Made by a program: the position numbers and the translations under genes. Below, in pieces: positions 1-8,969 of a DNA stretch of 64,000 nt. The notes beneath the pieces are model-generated. The model had not been told where the DNA came from, made no database searches, and saw only the letters and a list, made by a program, of their open reading frames with translations. The DNA is taken from the NCBI GenBank assembly GCA_002070955.1, contig MWEK01000014.1, forward strand, positions 1 to 64,000, given 5' to 3'. This DNA is from Planctomycetes bacterium ADurb.Bin069. Its GTDB lineage: Bacteria > Planctomycetota > UBA8108 > UBA8890 > UBA8898. Position 1 is the first letter of the stretch. Every line of letters starts with the position of its first letter.

Positions 1-928
1 GGCGGCAGGCGGAAGGCAGGTCGCCCGCCGCGAACTGGATCGCATCGAGGTAGAACTGAAGCAGCATCGGATTCCACCAGATCTCGGTCCGGTGCCCGAA
101 GCCCGTGTAGAACACGCGCCCCTTGCCGTGGGCTTTGACCCACGCCTGGGCGAAATCGCCGTCTTTGCGGCGGATCCACTTGACGTTCATGTCGGTCGCG
201 GAGGTGTCGATCGAAAGGAGCACGCGGAGCTTGGCGCGGTCGTAGGGCGGGCCGAACTCGTAGATCTCATCGGCGAGGCGGAAGTCCTTCCCGCCGAAGG
301 CCGCCAGGAGGACGTTGTCGGGCTCCTCGTTGCGCACCCCGACCTCCTCGTTCCACGGGTGGCCGGTGAAGGCCGCGCCGAGCAGCTCCGCGAACTCGGG
401 CCAGTGCCGGTTCGCGCCCGCGGCGAAGTGGTAGGCGACTAGGCCGCCGCCGCCGGCCACGTAGTCAAGCAGGCTTTTTCTGAGGGCCTGCTCCACCGCC
501 GCCTTCGTGTCGCCCAGCGCCGCGAGCTGCGCCATGGCCGCCTCGCCGGGGGTGATCCAGGCGCCGCAGGCGTTGTTGAGCACGATGGCGTCGAAGCGCC
601 CGATGCGGTCGGGGGCGAAGTGCGCGAGGTCGTCGCTCACCACCGGCGTGTAGGCGCCCGTCTTTTCGCCGAGGATGCGCATGGCGCAGGCCCCGTAGGG
701 CACGCAGTAGCCCTTGTGGGGGTCGTCGTCCATGAGATGCGCCGGCGTGCTGAAGATGAGAACGCGGCGCGCCTTCTCCGGCGTGGCGCGGACCCGCGCG
801 GGCGCCGCCGCGCGGATTTGATCCTCGCGGTGCTTGGGGATGCCCTCGGGGGCGAGGGCGGGCTCGGCCGCGCCAAGCGCGCAAGCGGCGAGAAGCGCGG
901 GCAACAGGCCTGCGCGGCAGGCGCTCAT
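1..928 (-). CDS. ThuA-like (trehalose-utilization domain) secreted protein, 3' end cut by window edge
   Basis: The reading frame runs from an ATG at 928 to the window edge without a stop, about 309 codons. It begins with a hydrophobic stretch (MSACRAGLLPALLAACALGA) that looks like a signal peptide. It then has the pattern of ThuA-like class-I-amidotransferase-fold proteins: a strand ending VLIFSTPAH, a KTGAYTPVVSDD segment, FDAIVLNNACG, GGGLVAYHFA and a late YTGFGHRTE. A GGGAGGTGAA ribosome site precedes the ATG. Proteins of this family are common beside Gfo/Idh/MocA oxidoreductases in PVC-type bacteria; their biochemical role is poorly defined and probably linked to sugar-derivative metabolism. 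The next gene upstream, on the same strand, is such an oxidoreductase that ends 14 bases before this start, so the two are probably co-transcribed. Confidence 0.8.
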   Translation of the reverse strand, partial: MSACRAGLLPALLAACALGAAEPALAPEGIPKHREDQIRAAAPARVRATPEKARRVLIFSTPAHLMDDDPHKGYCVPYGACAMRILGEKTGAYTPVVSDDLAHFAPDRIGRFDAIVLNNACGAWITPGEAAMAQLAALGDTKAAVEQALRKSLLDYVAGGGGLVAYHFAAGANRHWPEFAELLGAAFTGHPWNEEVGVRNEEPDNVLLAAFGGKDFRLADEIYEFGPPYDRAKLRVLLSIDTSATDMNVKWIRRKDGDFAQAWVKAHGKGRVFYTGFGHRTEIWWNPMLLQFYLDAIQFAAGDLPSACR

Positions 929-942
929 GGCGTTCACCTCCC

Positions 943-2406
943 TTACAGCGTCCAGCCCGCGCGGTACTCGGGGCGAAGGAGCTTGTCGGCCTCGGCGTTG
1001 TTGACGATCCGGCAGGCGATGGGATCGAAATCGAGGGCCTCCTCGAACTGAGTGGCGACGTTGCCGAGCATCAAGAATTCGTTGAGCGGCGCCGCGTACT
1101 CGAATTCCGCCCAGGCCGGCGCCCCGCCCCGGCAGGCGGCGAACCAGTCGGCCTCGTGCCCGCGGGACGCGGCGACGGACAGGGGCCGGTCGGCGGCGAC
1201 ATCCTTGAACTCCGCCGCGGGAAAGAGGCGGAAGGTCGCGTTGTGGCCGGTGGCGTGCATGCGGCCCTTGTCGCCGACGATGACGGCGCCCGCGTGGTCC
1301 AGCCACTGCTTGTCCTTCTTGTCGCCCCAGTCGAGGTCATCGCCGATGAGGCCTTCCAGGAGGGGCCGGACGCCGGGCTCGGCGCCGTTGTGCCACGTGA
1401 AGACGATGGCGGGGAACTCGGCGCGCGGGGGAATTTCCCAGGTCACCTTCTCCCAGCGCGGGAAGGAGAGGCGGTTCAAGCTCGAGAACTCCGCCTTGAC
1501 GCGAATACGGGGCGGAGACGGTCCGGCGGGGCCGGCCTGCCAGAGCGCGTGGACCTTGAGGGCCATGAAGGCGAGGTTGGCGCTGTGGGGGCCCCAGTTC
1601 CCCAGCGGGTTTGTCCCGAACTCGCGCCACAGGTGGCGCTGCAGCCACTCGCGATGGTACGGGCGCCGGGGCGCCGGCCCGAGCCAGAGTTCCCAGTTGA
1701 ACCCCGCGGGAACGGGCTCGCCGCCCGTGGGCGGCGCTTTCCGATCGGCGCCGCCGCTTGTATTCCACACATGCACTTCCTTGACGGCGCCCAGCGCGCC
1801 GCCGCGGATCAGCTCTAGGGCGCGCCGGAACGGCCCGCTCGCCGTGCCCTGGTTGCCCATGGAGGTGGCGACCTTGTGCGCCCGGGCCAGGTCCCTGAGC
1901 GCGCGCGATTCGCCCACGGTGCGGGTGAGGGGCTTTTCGCAGAAAACGTGCTTGCCGGCTCTGATGGCGGCGGCCGACGCCGTCGCGTGGGTGTGATCGG
2001 GAATGGAGACGATGGCGGCGTCGAGCCCGGCGCCCAGGGCGTCGAACATCGGCCTGAAGTCCTCGAAAGCCTTGACGTTTTCCTCCGTCAGGCGCCTGAA
2101 GGCGGGCGCCGCATCGCGCTCGCTCTTGTGCGGGGAGACCGCGAACTTCCCGGCCAGTTCCTCCCAGCGCTTGAAGCACTGGGCGATCTTGCGGTCATCG
2201 ATGTCGCAGACGGCGGCGACATCCTCCATTCTCGGAATCGTGTCGACAAACCAGGTTCCCCGTCCGCCGACCCCGATGAGGGCGACCCGCAGGCGGGAGT
2301 TGGTCTCGGCGCCCAGGGCCAGACGGCTGTCCTTGAGAAAAAGCGCGGCCGCGCCGCCCCAAGCGGAGCGGGCGAGAAACCGGCGCCGGGAGAGCGCGCG
2401 TCGCAT
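943..2406 (-). CDS. Gfo/Idh/MocA family oxidoreductase with Tat signal
   Basis: Encodes 487 residues. The N-terminus has a twin-arginine signal (RRRFLARSAW followed by a hydrophobic run), so export in folded form with bound cofactor is likely. The NAD(P)-binding Rossmann motif follows as VALIGVGGRGTWF, then AAVCDIDD, the conserved GKHVFCEKPLTRT catalytic-Lys loop, SMGNQGTASG, and a C-terminal EYRAGWTL typical of the planctomycete-type subgroup. The frame stays open further upstream, but ATG 2406 has a good ribosome site (AGGGAGGAAA) and puts the Tat motif at the N-terminus, so I chose it. The substrate is probably a sugar or inositol derivative and cannot be told from sequence. The downstream ThuA-like gene is likely in the same transcript. 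Confidence 0.92.
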   Translation of the reverse strand: MRRALSRRRFLARSAWGGAAALFLKDSRLALGAETNSRLRVALIGVGGRGTWFVDTIPRMEDVAAVCDIDDRKIAQCFKRWEELAGKFAVSPHKSERDAAPAFRRLTEENVKAFEDFRPMFDALGAGLDAAIVSIPDHTHATASAAAIRAGKHVFCEKPLTRTVGESRALRDLARAHKVATSMGNQGTASGPFRRALELIRGGALGAVKEVHVWNTSGGADRKAPPTGGEPVPAGFNWELWLGPAPRRPYHREWLQRHLWREFGTNPLGNWGPHSANLAFMALKVHALWQAGPAGPSPPRIRVKAEFSSLNRLSFPRWEKVTWEIPPRAEFPAIVFTWHNGAEPGVRPLLEGLIGDDLDWGDKKDKQWLDHAGAVIVGDKGRMHATGHNATFRLFPAAEFKDVAADRPLSVAASRGHEADWFAACRGGAPAWAEFEYAAPLNEFLMLGNVATQFEEALDFDPIACRIVNNAEADKLLRPEYRAGWTL

Positions 2407-2442
2407 GGCGGTTTCCTCCCTGTGTCCGAGCTTTCGCAATTG

Positions 2443-2471
2443 ATGATATGCCGCCCGCGGGGCAAGGACAA
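2443..2471 (-). promoter_or_regulatory. Promoter of the Gfo/Idh/MocA gene
   Basis: Read on the minus strand, TTGTCC is followed by a 17-base spacer and TATCAT, about 37 bases before the start codon of the oxidoreductase gene. It fits a housekeeping sigma factor. Prediction by eye only. Confidence 0.5.
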
Positions 2472-2550
2472 TGGCGTCCGAGGCGGTGCGCTCCGGGAAC
2501 GGTGCTTCCGCGCGCGGCATGGGGGAGCCAGCGGGCCGCCGCGGGCTTGA

Positions 2551-2579
2551 TTGACCGCCGGAGAGCGGACGCCTAGAAT
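2551..2579 (+). promoter_or_regulatory. Promoter of the AhpD-like gene
   Basis: TTGACC, 17-base spacer, TAGAAT, about 95 bases upstream of the ATG at 2675. It is back to back with the minus-strand promoter at 2443-2471. The TTGACC box recurs at several other genes in the window. Confidence 0.55.
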
Positions 2580-2674
2580 TCGCGGCGGGCGAAGACGCGG
2601 CCGAAAAAGCCGATTTTCGGTGCGCGGGGCATCGAAGTCTTCGAAGATGACCCGGGCGAAACGGAGGGACCGCC

Positions 2675-3142
2675 ATGATTCCGGCTCAACGGATAGCGCT
2701 TCGCGATGTGGATCCTGAAATCTACAAGGCCGTCGGCGCGCTGAACGCATATGTCCGCAAGGGCACCCTGGGCAAGGGCCTGGTCGCCCTGATCGACATC
2801 CGGGCGTCCCAGATCAACGGCTGCGCGTGGTGTTTGGACATGCACGCCGAGGAGGCTCGGGAAGCGGGGATCGACCGGCGTCGAATCGACCTGGTCGCCG
2901 CCTGGCGCGAGGCCGGCCCGCTGTTCAGTCCCCGCGAGCGGGCGGCCCTCGCCTTCGCCGAGGCCGTGACGCTCATTGCGGAGAGCGGCGTGCCGGACGA
3001 CATCTGGGCCGAGATCAAGGCCGTCTTCACCGACAAGGAGATCGTCGAACTGCTGGCGGCCATCGGCGCCATCAATGTCTACAACCGCATGAACGTGGCG
3101 GCGCGCACCGAACTGGGCCCTGAGCCCTATCGAGTCGGGTGA
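2675..3142 (+). CDS. AhpD-like carboxymuconolactone decarboxylase family protein
   Basis: A 155-residue protein of the AhpD/CMD superfamily. The core motif is C50-A-W-C53 with H57 (CAWCLDMH), the redox CxxC plus histidine that in AhpD relatives reduces peroxides or peroxiredoxin partners. LFSPRERAALAFAEAVT and a terminal AIGAINVYNRMNVA match the helical bundle of this family. It has its own promoter and stands alone between a divergent and a convergent gene. A role in peroxide defence is likely given the oxygen-stress genes elsewhere in the window, but the true electron donor and substrate are unknown. Confidence 0.9.
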   Translation: MIPAQRIALRDVDPEIYKAVGALNAYVRKGTLGKGLVALIDIRASQINGCAWCLDMHAEEAREAGIDRRRIDLVAAWREAGPLFSPRERAALAFAEAVTLIAESGVPDDIWAEIKAVFTDKEIVELLAAIGAINVYNRMNVAARTELGPEPYRVG

Positions 3143-3239
3143 GCGCCGCGGCCGGGACGGATCCCGCCCGGAAGGCGGAGGCCCCGGGGGGGTGAGCGCG
3201 ATCCTCCCGCGCCGCGGGCCGTCTGCGCGCCGCGGAGGC

Positions 3240-3279
3240 GCAACGGCTCGGCGTCGCCCAATCGGCGCCGAGCCGTTGC
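3240..3279. terminator. Bidirectional hairpin terminator
   Basis: A perfect 14-bp inverted repeat (arms 3240-3253 and 3266-3279) with a 12-base loop, placed between two converging genes. There is no U-tract, so this may be a hairpin-only terminator. Confidence 0.6.
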
Positions 3280-3300
3280 CGGCGAAGGGGCCGCGCGCGG

Positions 3301-4734
3301 CTATCGGGCCGCGCCGGCGCCCTGCGCGGCGTTGAACTTCCGCTCGTAGGCGCGGGTCACGAAGGTCAGCGCCGCAGCCGCGAACAGGGCCGCGGCGGCG
3401 ACGAGATAAGCGTTGGCGTAGCTGCCCATGTTGGTCGCGGGATCGAAGGCTTTGTCGTACAGCCAGCCGGCCACTTGGGAAAACAGGTATCCGCCGACGC
3501 CCCAGGCGGTGAAGACGAACCCGTAGTTGACGCCGAAGTTCTTGAGGCCGAAGTAGTCTTTCGTGGCGGAAGGGAATACGGAGAGGCACGCGCCGTAGTT
3601 GAAGCCCATCAGCATGGACACCACCACGAAAGCCGAGAAGTCCGAGAGCCCCGCCCTGAGCACCAGCATGAGGACGGCCTGGAAGACGAAGATCAGGAAC
3701 ATCGTCCAGAGGCGGCCGATGCGGTCGGACAGCATGCCGGCGATGATGCGCCCCGAGGCGTTGCCGATGGCAAGCAGCGCGACCAGCACGAACCCCGCCG
3801 CGATCCCGCCGTCTTTGGCGATGGTCGCCAGGCTCGCGATGATCATCAAGCCGGCGCCCGCGGAGAACGTATACATGATCCAGAGCAGATAGAAAAGCGG
3901 AGTTTTGAGCATGGCGCTGGGCGGAACGTTGATCGCCGCCGCGGCGGCGGGCGCGGCGCCCGGCGCGGCCACGGCCTGCTCGGGCTTGTAGCCCTGGGGC
4001 GGCGCCCGGAGGATTTGAGCCAGCAGGGTGACCAAGATCAGGAAACCGATCCCCAGGATCAGCATGGTGCGGCTGATGCTGCCTTCCTTCGCGGCGAGGA
4101 GCGCCGCGGCCGTCTCGGCCTGCTTGGCCTGCGCCGCGGCCAGCGCGGGTGCGCCTGGCGTCGTGTCCCGGGCGGCCTTCAACTCCCCGGCCGCGGTTTT
4201 CTCCGCGTCCATGAGTTGCGCGAGTTCCGCGCGGGGCTTGCCGGTGTAGTCGTTGCCCGCGAGATAGTTGGCGAGGGGTGAAATGTAAACCGATGCCAGG
4301 CCGAAGCCCGCCACGACCAGGCCCGCTATGAGACCGGTCATTCTGGCGGGAAACCACTTGACGGCGGGCGGCGTGGCCGAGGCATAGCCCAGGCCGATGC
4401 CGGCGCCGGCCAGAACGCCGAAGCCGATGACGTACCACAGAACCGAGGTGGCGAAGCTCGCGACGATGCAGCCCAGCCCGGTGAGGATGCCGCCGGCGGT
4501 TGCCACCCAGCGCGGGCCGATCTTGTCTTGCATGCGGCCCGCGGGCACCATGACGAAGGCGAAAACGAGGCAGGCGACGGAGTAGGGCAGAGCCTTCTCG
4601 GAGTCGGTCCACCCCCATTCGGCGGGGATGGCCTTCTTGATGACGCTCCAACTGTACAGCACCCCGAGCGCGAGGTTGATTCCCGTGCCCGCAAACGTGA
4701 CGGACCACCCGCGGTTTTTAACGGTCTCGGCCAT
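3301..4734 (-). CDS. MFS transporter, oxalate/formate antiporter (OFA) family
   Basis: A 477-residue membrane protein. Early segments such as GINLALGVLYSWSVIKK, the A-like loop GRMQDKIGPRW, and GAGIGLGYASATPPAVKWFP match the OFA group of the major facilitator superfamily, which moves small organic acids such as oxalate, formate or pyruvate. Twelve hydrophobic segments can be traced. A polar, alanine- and lysine-rich insert (roughly residues 170-215, through QLMDAEKTAAGELKAA) separates the two halves and looks like a short coiled coil, longer than usual. The frame can be extended to a TTG at 4758, but ATG 4734 with a GGAG ribosome site is preferred. The substrate is unassigned. Confidence 0.88.
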   Translation of the reverse strand: MAETVKNRGWSVTFAGTGINLALGVLYSWSVIKKAIPAEWGWTDSEKALPYSVACLVFAFVMVPAGRMQDKIGPRWVATAGGILTGLGCIVASFATSVLWYVIGFGVLAGAGIGLGYASATPPAVKWFPARMTGLIAGLVVAGFGLASVYISPLANYLAGNDYTGKPRAELAQLMDAEKTAAGELKAARDTTPGAPALAAAQAKQAETAAALLAAKEGSISRTMLILGIGFLILVTLLAQILRAPPQGYKPEQAVAAPGAAPAAAAAINVPPSAMLKTPLFYLLWIMYTFSAGAGLMIIASLATIAKDGGIAAGFVLVALLAIGNASGRIIAGMLSDRIGRLWTMFLIFVFQAVLMLVLRAGLSDFSAFVVVSMLMGFNYGACLSVFPSATKDYFGLKNFGVNYGFVFTAWGVGGYLFSQVAGWLYDKAFDPATNMGSYANAYLVAAAALFAAAALTFVTRAYERKFNAAQGAGAAR

Positions 4735-4792
4735 GTGACTGAATCTCCGGTTGCTCAAGTCCCGCGCGGGGAATTTGAAAACAAGGTGACTT

Positions 4793-4821
4793 TTTTAACA
4801 CAGGAAGGCGCGGGGTGTCAA
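4793..4821 (-). promoter_or_regulatory. Promoter of the OFA-family transporter gene
   Basis: On the minus strand TTGACA, 17-base spacer, TTAAAA, about 60 bases before the ATG at 4734. A close match to the sigma-70 consensus. Confidence 0.6.
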
Positions 4822-4947
4822 CCGCGCCCGAAAACGGAAATCGGCCGCGCGCGACAGGGCGGCGAGGCGCCGCAGGGGAACGGGCGCGCGCCCGCGCGGA
4901 ACATGCCAGGTTTGTCGGCGGCGTTTCGGAGCGAACGCGGCGTTTGG

Positions 4948-4976
4948 TTGACCTCCCTGATGCGCGGGGATAGCAT
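4948..4976 (+). promoter_or_regulatory. Promoter of the LinD-like gene
   Basis: TTGACC, 17-base spacer, TAGCAT, ending 65 bases before the ATG at 5042. Divergent from the transporter promoter; together the two account for most of the 4735-5041 gap. Confidence 0.55.
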
Positions 4977-5041
4977 CGATCGATGGAGAACACGCGAACG
5001 GCAGAACCGGCGCGTGAATTGCCGGAGGAGCAGCATCCGCC

Positions 5042-6547
5042 ATGACGTTTTGCAGATTCGGCCTGCTTCTGGTCTTGGGCGTTGGGTGCGATTGCGCCCG
5101 GGCCGGCGAAGCGGCGTGGAGCGCGGGGCTTTCGGATCGGGAGTTGGCGATTCAACGGTGGTTCAGCGCGCTGACGTTTCAGGCGGATCGGCGGGCCGAC
5201 CCCTGGCCTGAATGGCACGACGACGGCAAGCAGCTCGATGTGACCAGCCTGCGCTATCAACTGGCGTTTTGCGGTTACGGGTGCGCGGCGATGGCGGCCC
5301 GGACGCCGGCGTATCGGGAGCTGGTGCAGAGACAGCTTCTGGATCTGTGCGAGCGAATGATCGATGTGCGGGTGTGGTATTTCGTCACCAAGTACTGGCA
5401 GTATGGAGACGGTCCGCCCGACCCGTGCCGGTACGAGAACGTGATGTATACGGGGCATTTGACCCAACTCATGTGCCTGTACGAGCACCTGACCGGCGAT
5501 GGTCGGTATTCGACGGCGGGTTGGGATTTCGTCTGGCGCGACGGACGGAAGATCCACTACCGGCTGGAGCGGGCGATCGAAAGGCTGTACCGGCTCAGTG
5601 GGGAAAGCGCCACCGGGGGGATCTGCTGCGAGCCGGGGCTGGTCTTCGCCGACTGCAACAGCCACAGCTCCAATTCGTTCCTCCTGTACGACCTGCTTCA
5701 CGGCACGCGGTACGCGCGGGCCAACGACCGCTGGTTCGGGTGGATGGCTCGGAACTTCCGCAATCGGATGCCTTTTGCGGGGACCTATCTCTATATCGTC
5801 TACCGGACGAAGGACGAAATGTTCCTGCCGGTGGGCGATCCCGGCGCGGATGCCTGGGCGCTGGGCTGGGGCTATCCTTGGTTTCCCGAGCCGGAATTCG
5901 CCGTGAAGGGCTGGCGGTTTCTGCGGGATCACGCGCAATGGATCAGCCCCGAGCCCGACCAACTGTACGTCAAGAACAACCCCGTGGTGGGCTGCTGCGG
6001 CGGCGGCACCTTGCCGGTGAGCAACGCGTTCCTGCCCCTGGCGGGGGTGCAGGCGGAAGGGGCGGAGAGCCCGACGGTGCGCAAGATCCTGAACTGGTTG
6101 GAGGCGAATTACGGCCGCGGGCTGGACCTGGACGGCGACGGCCACGAGGAATGCTATTCCTATCACACCTGCGATGCGCACCGGATCTCGGCGACGGGGA
6201 ATATCGCGGCGGCCCTGGCGACGGACGGCGATTCGCTGCGCCGCCTGTTTCGCACCTCGCGGCGGGACCTTCTGACGGCGCCGGCGGTGGCGCGGGTGGA
6301 TTACCCGAACATCTACGTGCGAGCGGCGGAATATATCGCGCCGGTGCTGCGGTTCGTGGTGACCAAGGGGCGGCCCGGCCACGCGGGGCCGACGGAGGTG
6401 GTGTGCGAGAACATCCCCGGAGCGGCGCAAGTCACCCGCGATGGGAAGCCCTTCGAGCAGGTTCGCCGCGATGGCACGAAGCTGACGATCCGGACCGACG
6501 TGGAGGGCGAACACGTCTTCGAGGTGCGCTTGGCTTCCGGACGATAG
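5042..6547 (+). CDS. Linalool dehydratase/isomerase-like secreted protein
   Basis: A 501-residue protein with a short hydrophobic N-terminus ending near CARAGEA, probably a signal or lipoprotein-like peptide. It shows the layout I know from the linalool dehydratase/isomerase (LinD) of Castellaniella: LRYQLAFCGYGC early, then ENVMYTGHL with His139, then CCEPGLVFADCNS with Cys196 and Cys205, and YDLLHGTRY. In LinD the paired active-site cysteines (C171 and C180) have the same nine-residue spacing and the histidine lies in the same GHL motif. The fold is an alpha/alpha barrel. LinD hydrates, dehydrates and isomerizes monoterpene alcohols; the substrate here is unknown. At about 500 residues it is longer than LinD, with an extra C-terminal beta-rich tail. 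A GGAGGAG ribosome site precedes the ATG. Confidence 0.72.
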   Translation: MTFCRFGLLLVLGVGCDCARAGEAAWSAGLSDRELAIQRWFSALTFQADRRADPWPEWHDDGKQLDVTSLRYQLAFCGYGCAAMAARTPAYRELVQRQLLDLCERMIDVRVWYFVTKYWQYGDGPPDPCRYENVMYTGHLTQLMCLYEHLTGDGRYSTAGWDFVWRDGRKIHYRLERAIERLYRLSGESATGGICCEPGLVFADCNSHSSNSFLLYDLLHGTRYARANDRWFGWMARNFRNRMPFAGTYLYIVYRTKDEMFLPVGDPGADAWALGWGYPWFPEPEFAVKGWRFLRDHAQWISPEPDQLYVKNNPVVGCCGGGTLPVSNAFLPLAGVQAEGAESPTVRKILNWLEANYGRGLDLDGDGHEECYSYHTCDAHRISATGNIAAALATDGDSLRRLFRTSRRDLLTAPAVARVDYPNIYVRAAEYIAPVLRFVVTKGRPGHAGPTEVVCENIPGAAQVTRDGKPFEQVRRDGTKLTIRTDVEGEHVFEVRLASGR

Positions 6548-6616
6548 CCGGCGGAGCCGCCTCGGCGTCGGCGGCGGAAGGCGGCCGGGTCGGCGCGATC
6601 GCCCCGTTGCGCGCGC

Positions 6617-6645
6617 TTGCGGGCCCGGCGGCGCGGTGGTATAAG
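6617..6645 (+). promoter_or_regulatory. Promoter of the second Gfo/Idh/MocA gene
   Basis: TTGCGG, 17-base spacer, TATAAG, ending 65 bases upstream of the ATG at 6711. Confidence 0.45.
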
Positions 6646-6710
6646 GAGACTCGCGCAGGGTTTCGGCGACGGGTGTCGCGCACACCCCGCATTAAGGAGA
6701 AAGGTCCACC

Positions 6711-8093
6711 ATGGCAGACACGAAACAGGCGGTCAAGCGGAGGGACATGCTCAAGGCGGCCGGCGCGGCGGCGGCGCTCACCGTCGTTCCGCGGCACGTT
6801 CTCGGAGGCGAGGGCCGGCTCCCGGCCGGCGAGCGGTTGAACCTGGCGGCGGTGGGTGTCGGCGGCATGGGCGGCAGCAATCTGGCGGCCTGCGCTGGGG
6901 AGAACGTCGTCGCTCTGTGCGATGTCGACGTCGGCGGCTACGCCGCCAAGACCGTCGCCGCGTACCCCAACGCCAAGGTGTACAAAGACTTTCGCGTCAT
7001 GCTCGACCGGCAGAAGGACATCGATGCCGTCATCGTGGCCACCCCCGACCACACCCACGCCGTCGTGGCCCTGGCGGCCATCAGGCAGGGCAAGGATGTG
7101 TTCGTCCAGAAGCCCCTTTCCCACAGCATCTACGAAGCGCGCGTGCTTACGGAGGAGGCCCGCAAGCACAAGGTCATGACTCAGATGGGCAACCAGGGGC
7201 ACTCCGGGGACGGGATCCGGTTGGTGTGCGAGTGGATCGCCGACGGCGCCGTCGGCGCCGTCACCGAGGTTCACTGCTGGACCAACCGTCCGGTTTGGCC
7301 CCAGAGCATCGAGGTCGAGCGGCCCAAGGAGACGCCGCCCGTCCCGTCCACGCTGGACTGGGATCTCTGGGTGGGCCCGGCGCCCATGCGCGCGTACCAT
7401 CCCGTCTATCATCCCGGCACGTGGCGGGCGTGGTGGGATTTCGGCACGGGTTCCCTGGGCGACCTGGGCTGCCACATCATGGACCCCGTCTTTTGGGCGC
7501 TGAAGCTCAAGTATCCCGTCAGCGTCGAGGGCTGCATTTCGACTTACTGGAAGGGCCTTTGGCAGAAGACGGAACCGAAGAACGAGCAGTATCCGCGCTC
7601 GACCATCGTGCGCTTCAAGTTCCCTCCGCGGGAGGGCATGCCCGCGGTCAAGGTGACGTGGTGGGACGGCGGCATGATGCCCGAGCGGCCCGAGATCCTG
7701 GAGAAAGGCCGGCGCCTGGGGGACGATGACGGCGGCGTTCTCTTCATCGGCGACAAGGGCATCTTGATGTGCGGCTGCTACGGCAGGGACCCGCGCCTCC
7801 TGCCCGAAACGCGCATGAAGGAGTACAAGCAGCCCGCCCAGACGCTGCGCCGGGTGCCGGGCGCCGAGCGCGGCCACGAGAAGGATTGGCTCCGCGCCTG
7901 CAAGGACGGCAAGCCGGCGAGCGCCGATTTCGAGTACTCCGGCCCCTTCGCCGAGACCGTCCTCATGGGCAACCTGGCCATCAGGTTCCCCTTCCGGGAG
8001 CTCCTGTGGAACGGCGAGAAGATGGAGATGACCAACGACGCGGAGGCCAACGCGTACGTGCGCAGACAGTACCGGGAGGGCTGGACGCTGTAG
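6711..8093 (+). CDS. Gfo/Idh/MocA family oxidoreductase with Tat signal
   Basis: A 460-residue protein with a twin-arginine-like start (KRRDMLKAAGAAAAL) and cleavage expected soon after VVPRHVLGG. The Rossmann motif reads LAAVGVGGMGGSNL, followed by ALCDVDVGG, the ATPDHTH segment, the catalytic-loop QKPLSHS with Lys, and MGNQGHSGDG. GSLGDLGCHIMD and the final YREGWTL are family hallmarks. An AAGGAG ribosome site lies upstream. It is an exported NAD(P)-dependent dehydrogenase of unknown sugar-like substrate. The LinD-like gene ends about 160 bases before it, but this gene has its own promoter candidate. Confidence 0.93.
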   Translation: MADTKQAVKRRDMLKAAGAAAALTVVPRHVLGGEGRLPAGERLNLAAVGVGGMGGSNLAACAGENVVALCDVDVGGYAAKTVAAYPNAKVYKDFRVMLDRQKDIDAVIVATPDHTHAVVALAAIRQGKDVFVQKPLSHSIYEARVLTEEARKHKVMTQMGNQGHSGDGIRLVCEWIADGAVGAVTEVHCWTNRPVWPQSIEVERPKETPPVPSTLDWDLWVGPAPMRAYHPVYHPGTWRAWWDFGTGSLGDLGCHIMDPVFWALKLKYPVSVEGCISTYWKGLWQKTEPKNEQYPRSTIVRFKFPPREGMPAVKVTWWDGGMMPERPEILEKGRRLGDDDGGVLFIGDKGILMCGCYGRDPRLLPETRMKEYKQPAQTLRRVPGAERGHEKDWLRACKDGKPASADFEYSGPFAETVLMGNLAIRFPFRELLWNGEKMEMTNDAEANAYVRRQYREGWTL

Positions 8094-8129
8094 CGCCTCC
8101 GCCGCCGGGGTCCGGTCCGCCGCGCGCGG

Positions 8130-8969
8130 TCACCCGATTCGGTTGATCACATCCGCCTTAAGCTCGTCGATCAGCCGGGCGACGTAGTCCGACATGGAGA
8201 GCGACTCGTCCGCCGCCAGAGGCGTCAGGTCCATGGCGAAGGTGAGCAGCGTCGCCTTGTCGACGGCGTGGGATTCGAAGAAGGTCGCATTGGCCCGGCG
8301 GCGGCCCATCACCGCGTCATCGTACCGTTTGCCGCCGGTGATCTGCGAATCGAAGACCCCCGAGAGCGCGGCGGCAATGTTGGCGCGGTCGCTGACATCC
8401 AGAACCACCTTGCGGTTGTCCGGCAGCCAATCGAGGTCGCGCCAGATCTCGCAGCCGTAAACCCGGGCGGGGCGCTCGGCGGCCGGGAGAAGACGGATGG
8501 CCGCGATCGTCGCGCGGACGACGGCCACATGGGTGTCATGCTTGTCCGCCGGGCAGTGGGTGTAAACCGTCTCGGGGCGCGCGGCTTGCAGAATCGCGTG
8601 GAGATCGCGCACCACCGCCGCGTTGTCCCGGGCCTTGACCTCCTTGCTGGAGAAGTCCAACTGGAGCATGGCTCCGTAGCGGCCCACCATGGCGGCCGTA
8701 CGCTGTTCGGTGCGGCGGACGGCCCTCATCTCCGCGTCGGTGTAGTCCGCATAGACCCCGGCGCGGGAGCTGCCGGCGCCGTCGGTGCAGGTCACGCCGG
8801 TGAAGGACTTGGCGCTCCGGCCGAAACAGGCGAGGATTCCGTGAATGGCCATGAACTCCAGATCGTCCTGGTGCGCGCCGATGCCCAGGTGGGTCGTGCG
8901 CGCCAAGGCCGCCGCGAGCTCCTTGCCGTCGGGGACGAAAATATCCGCGGTCGGCTTGCTCAGTTTCAT
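8130..8969 (-). CDS. PIG-L/LmbE family deacetylase
   Basis: A 279-residue zinc-dependent N-deacetylase of the PIG-L/LmbE family. The metal-binding motif is GIGAHQDDLE near residue 33, and the second metal histidine lies in ADKHDTHVAV. Substrates in this family are N-acetylglucosamine conjugates and related amino-sugar derivatives. The ATG at 8969 overlaps the stop of the upstream ROK kinase gene by four bases (ATGA), which implies translational coupling. The pair may first phosphorylate and then deacetylate an amino sugar; that pathway is an inference. Confidence 0.88.
   Translation of the reverse strand: MKLSKPTADIFVPDGKELAAALARTTHLGIGAHQDDLEFMAIHGILACFGRSAKSFTGVTCTDGAGSSRAGVYADYTDAEMRAVRRTEQRTAAMVGRYGAMLQLDFSSKEVKARDNAAVVRDLHAILQAARPETVYTHCPADKHDTHVAVVRATIAAIRLLPAAERPARVYGCEIWRDLDWLPDNRKVVLDVSDRANIAAALSGVFDSQITGGKRYDDAVMGRRRANATFFESHAVDKATLLTFAMDLTPLAADESLSMSDYVARLIDELKADVINRIG

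Noticed and set aside
4718-6685. Open frame of 655 codons on the minus strand
   Set aside because: Antisense to the LinD-like gene, with low-complexity Arg/Pro-rich translation and no start signal.
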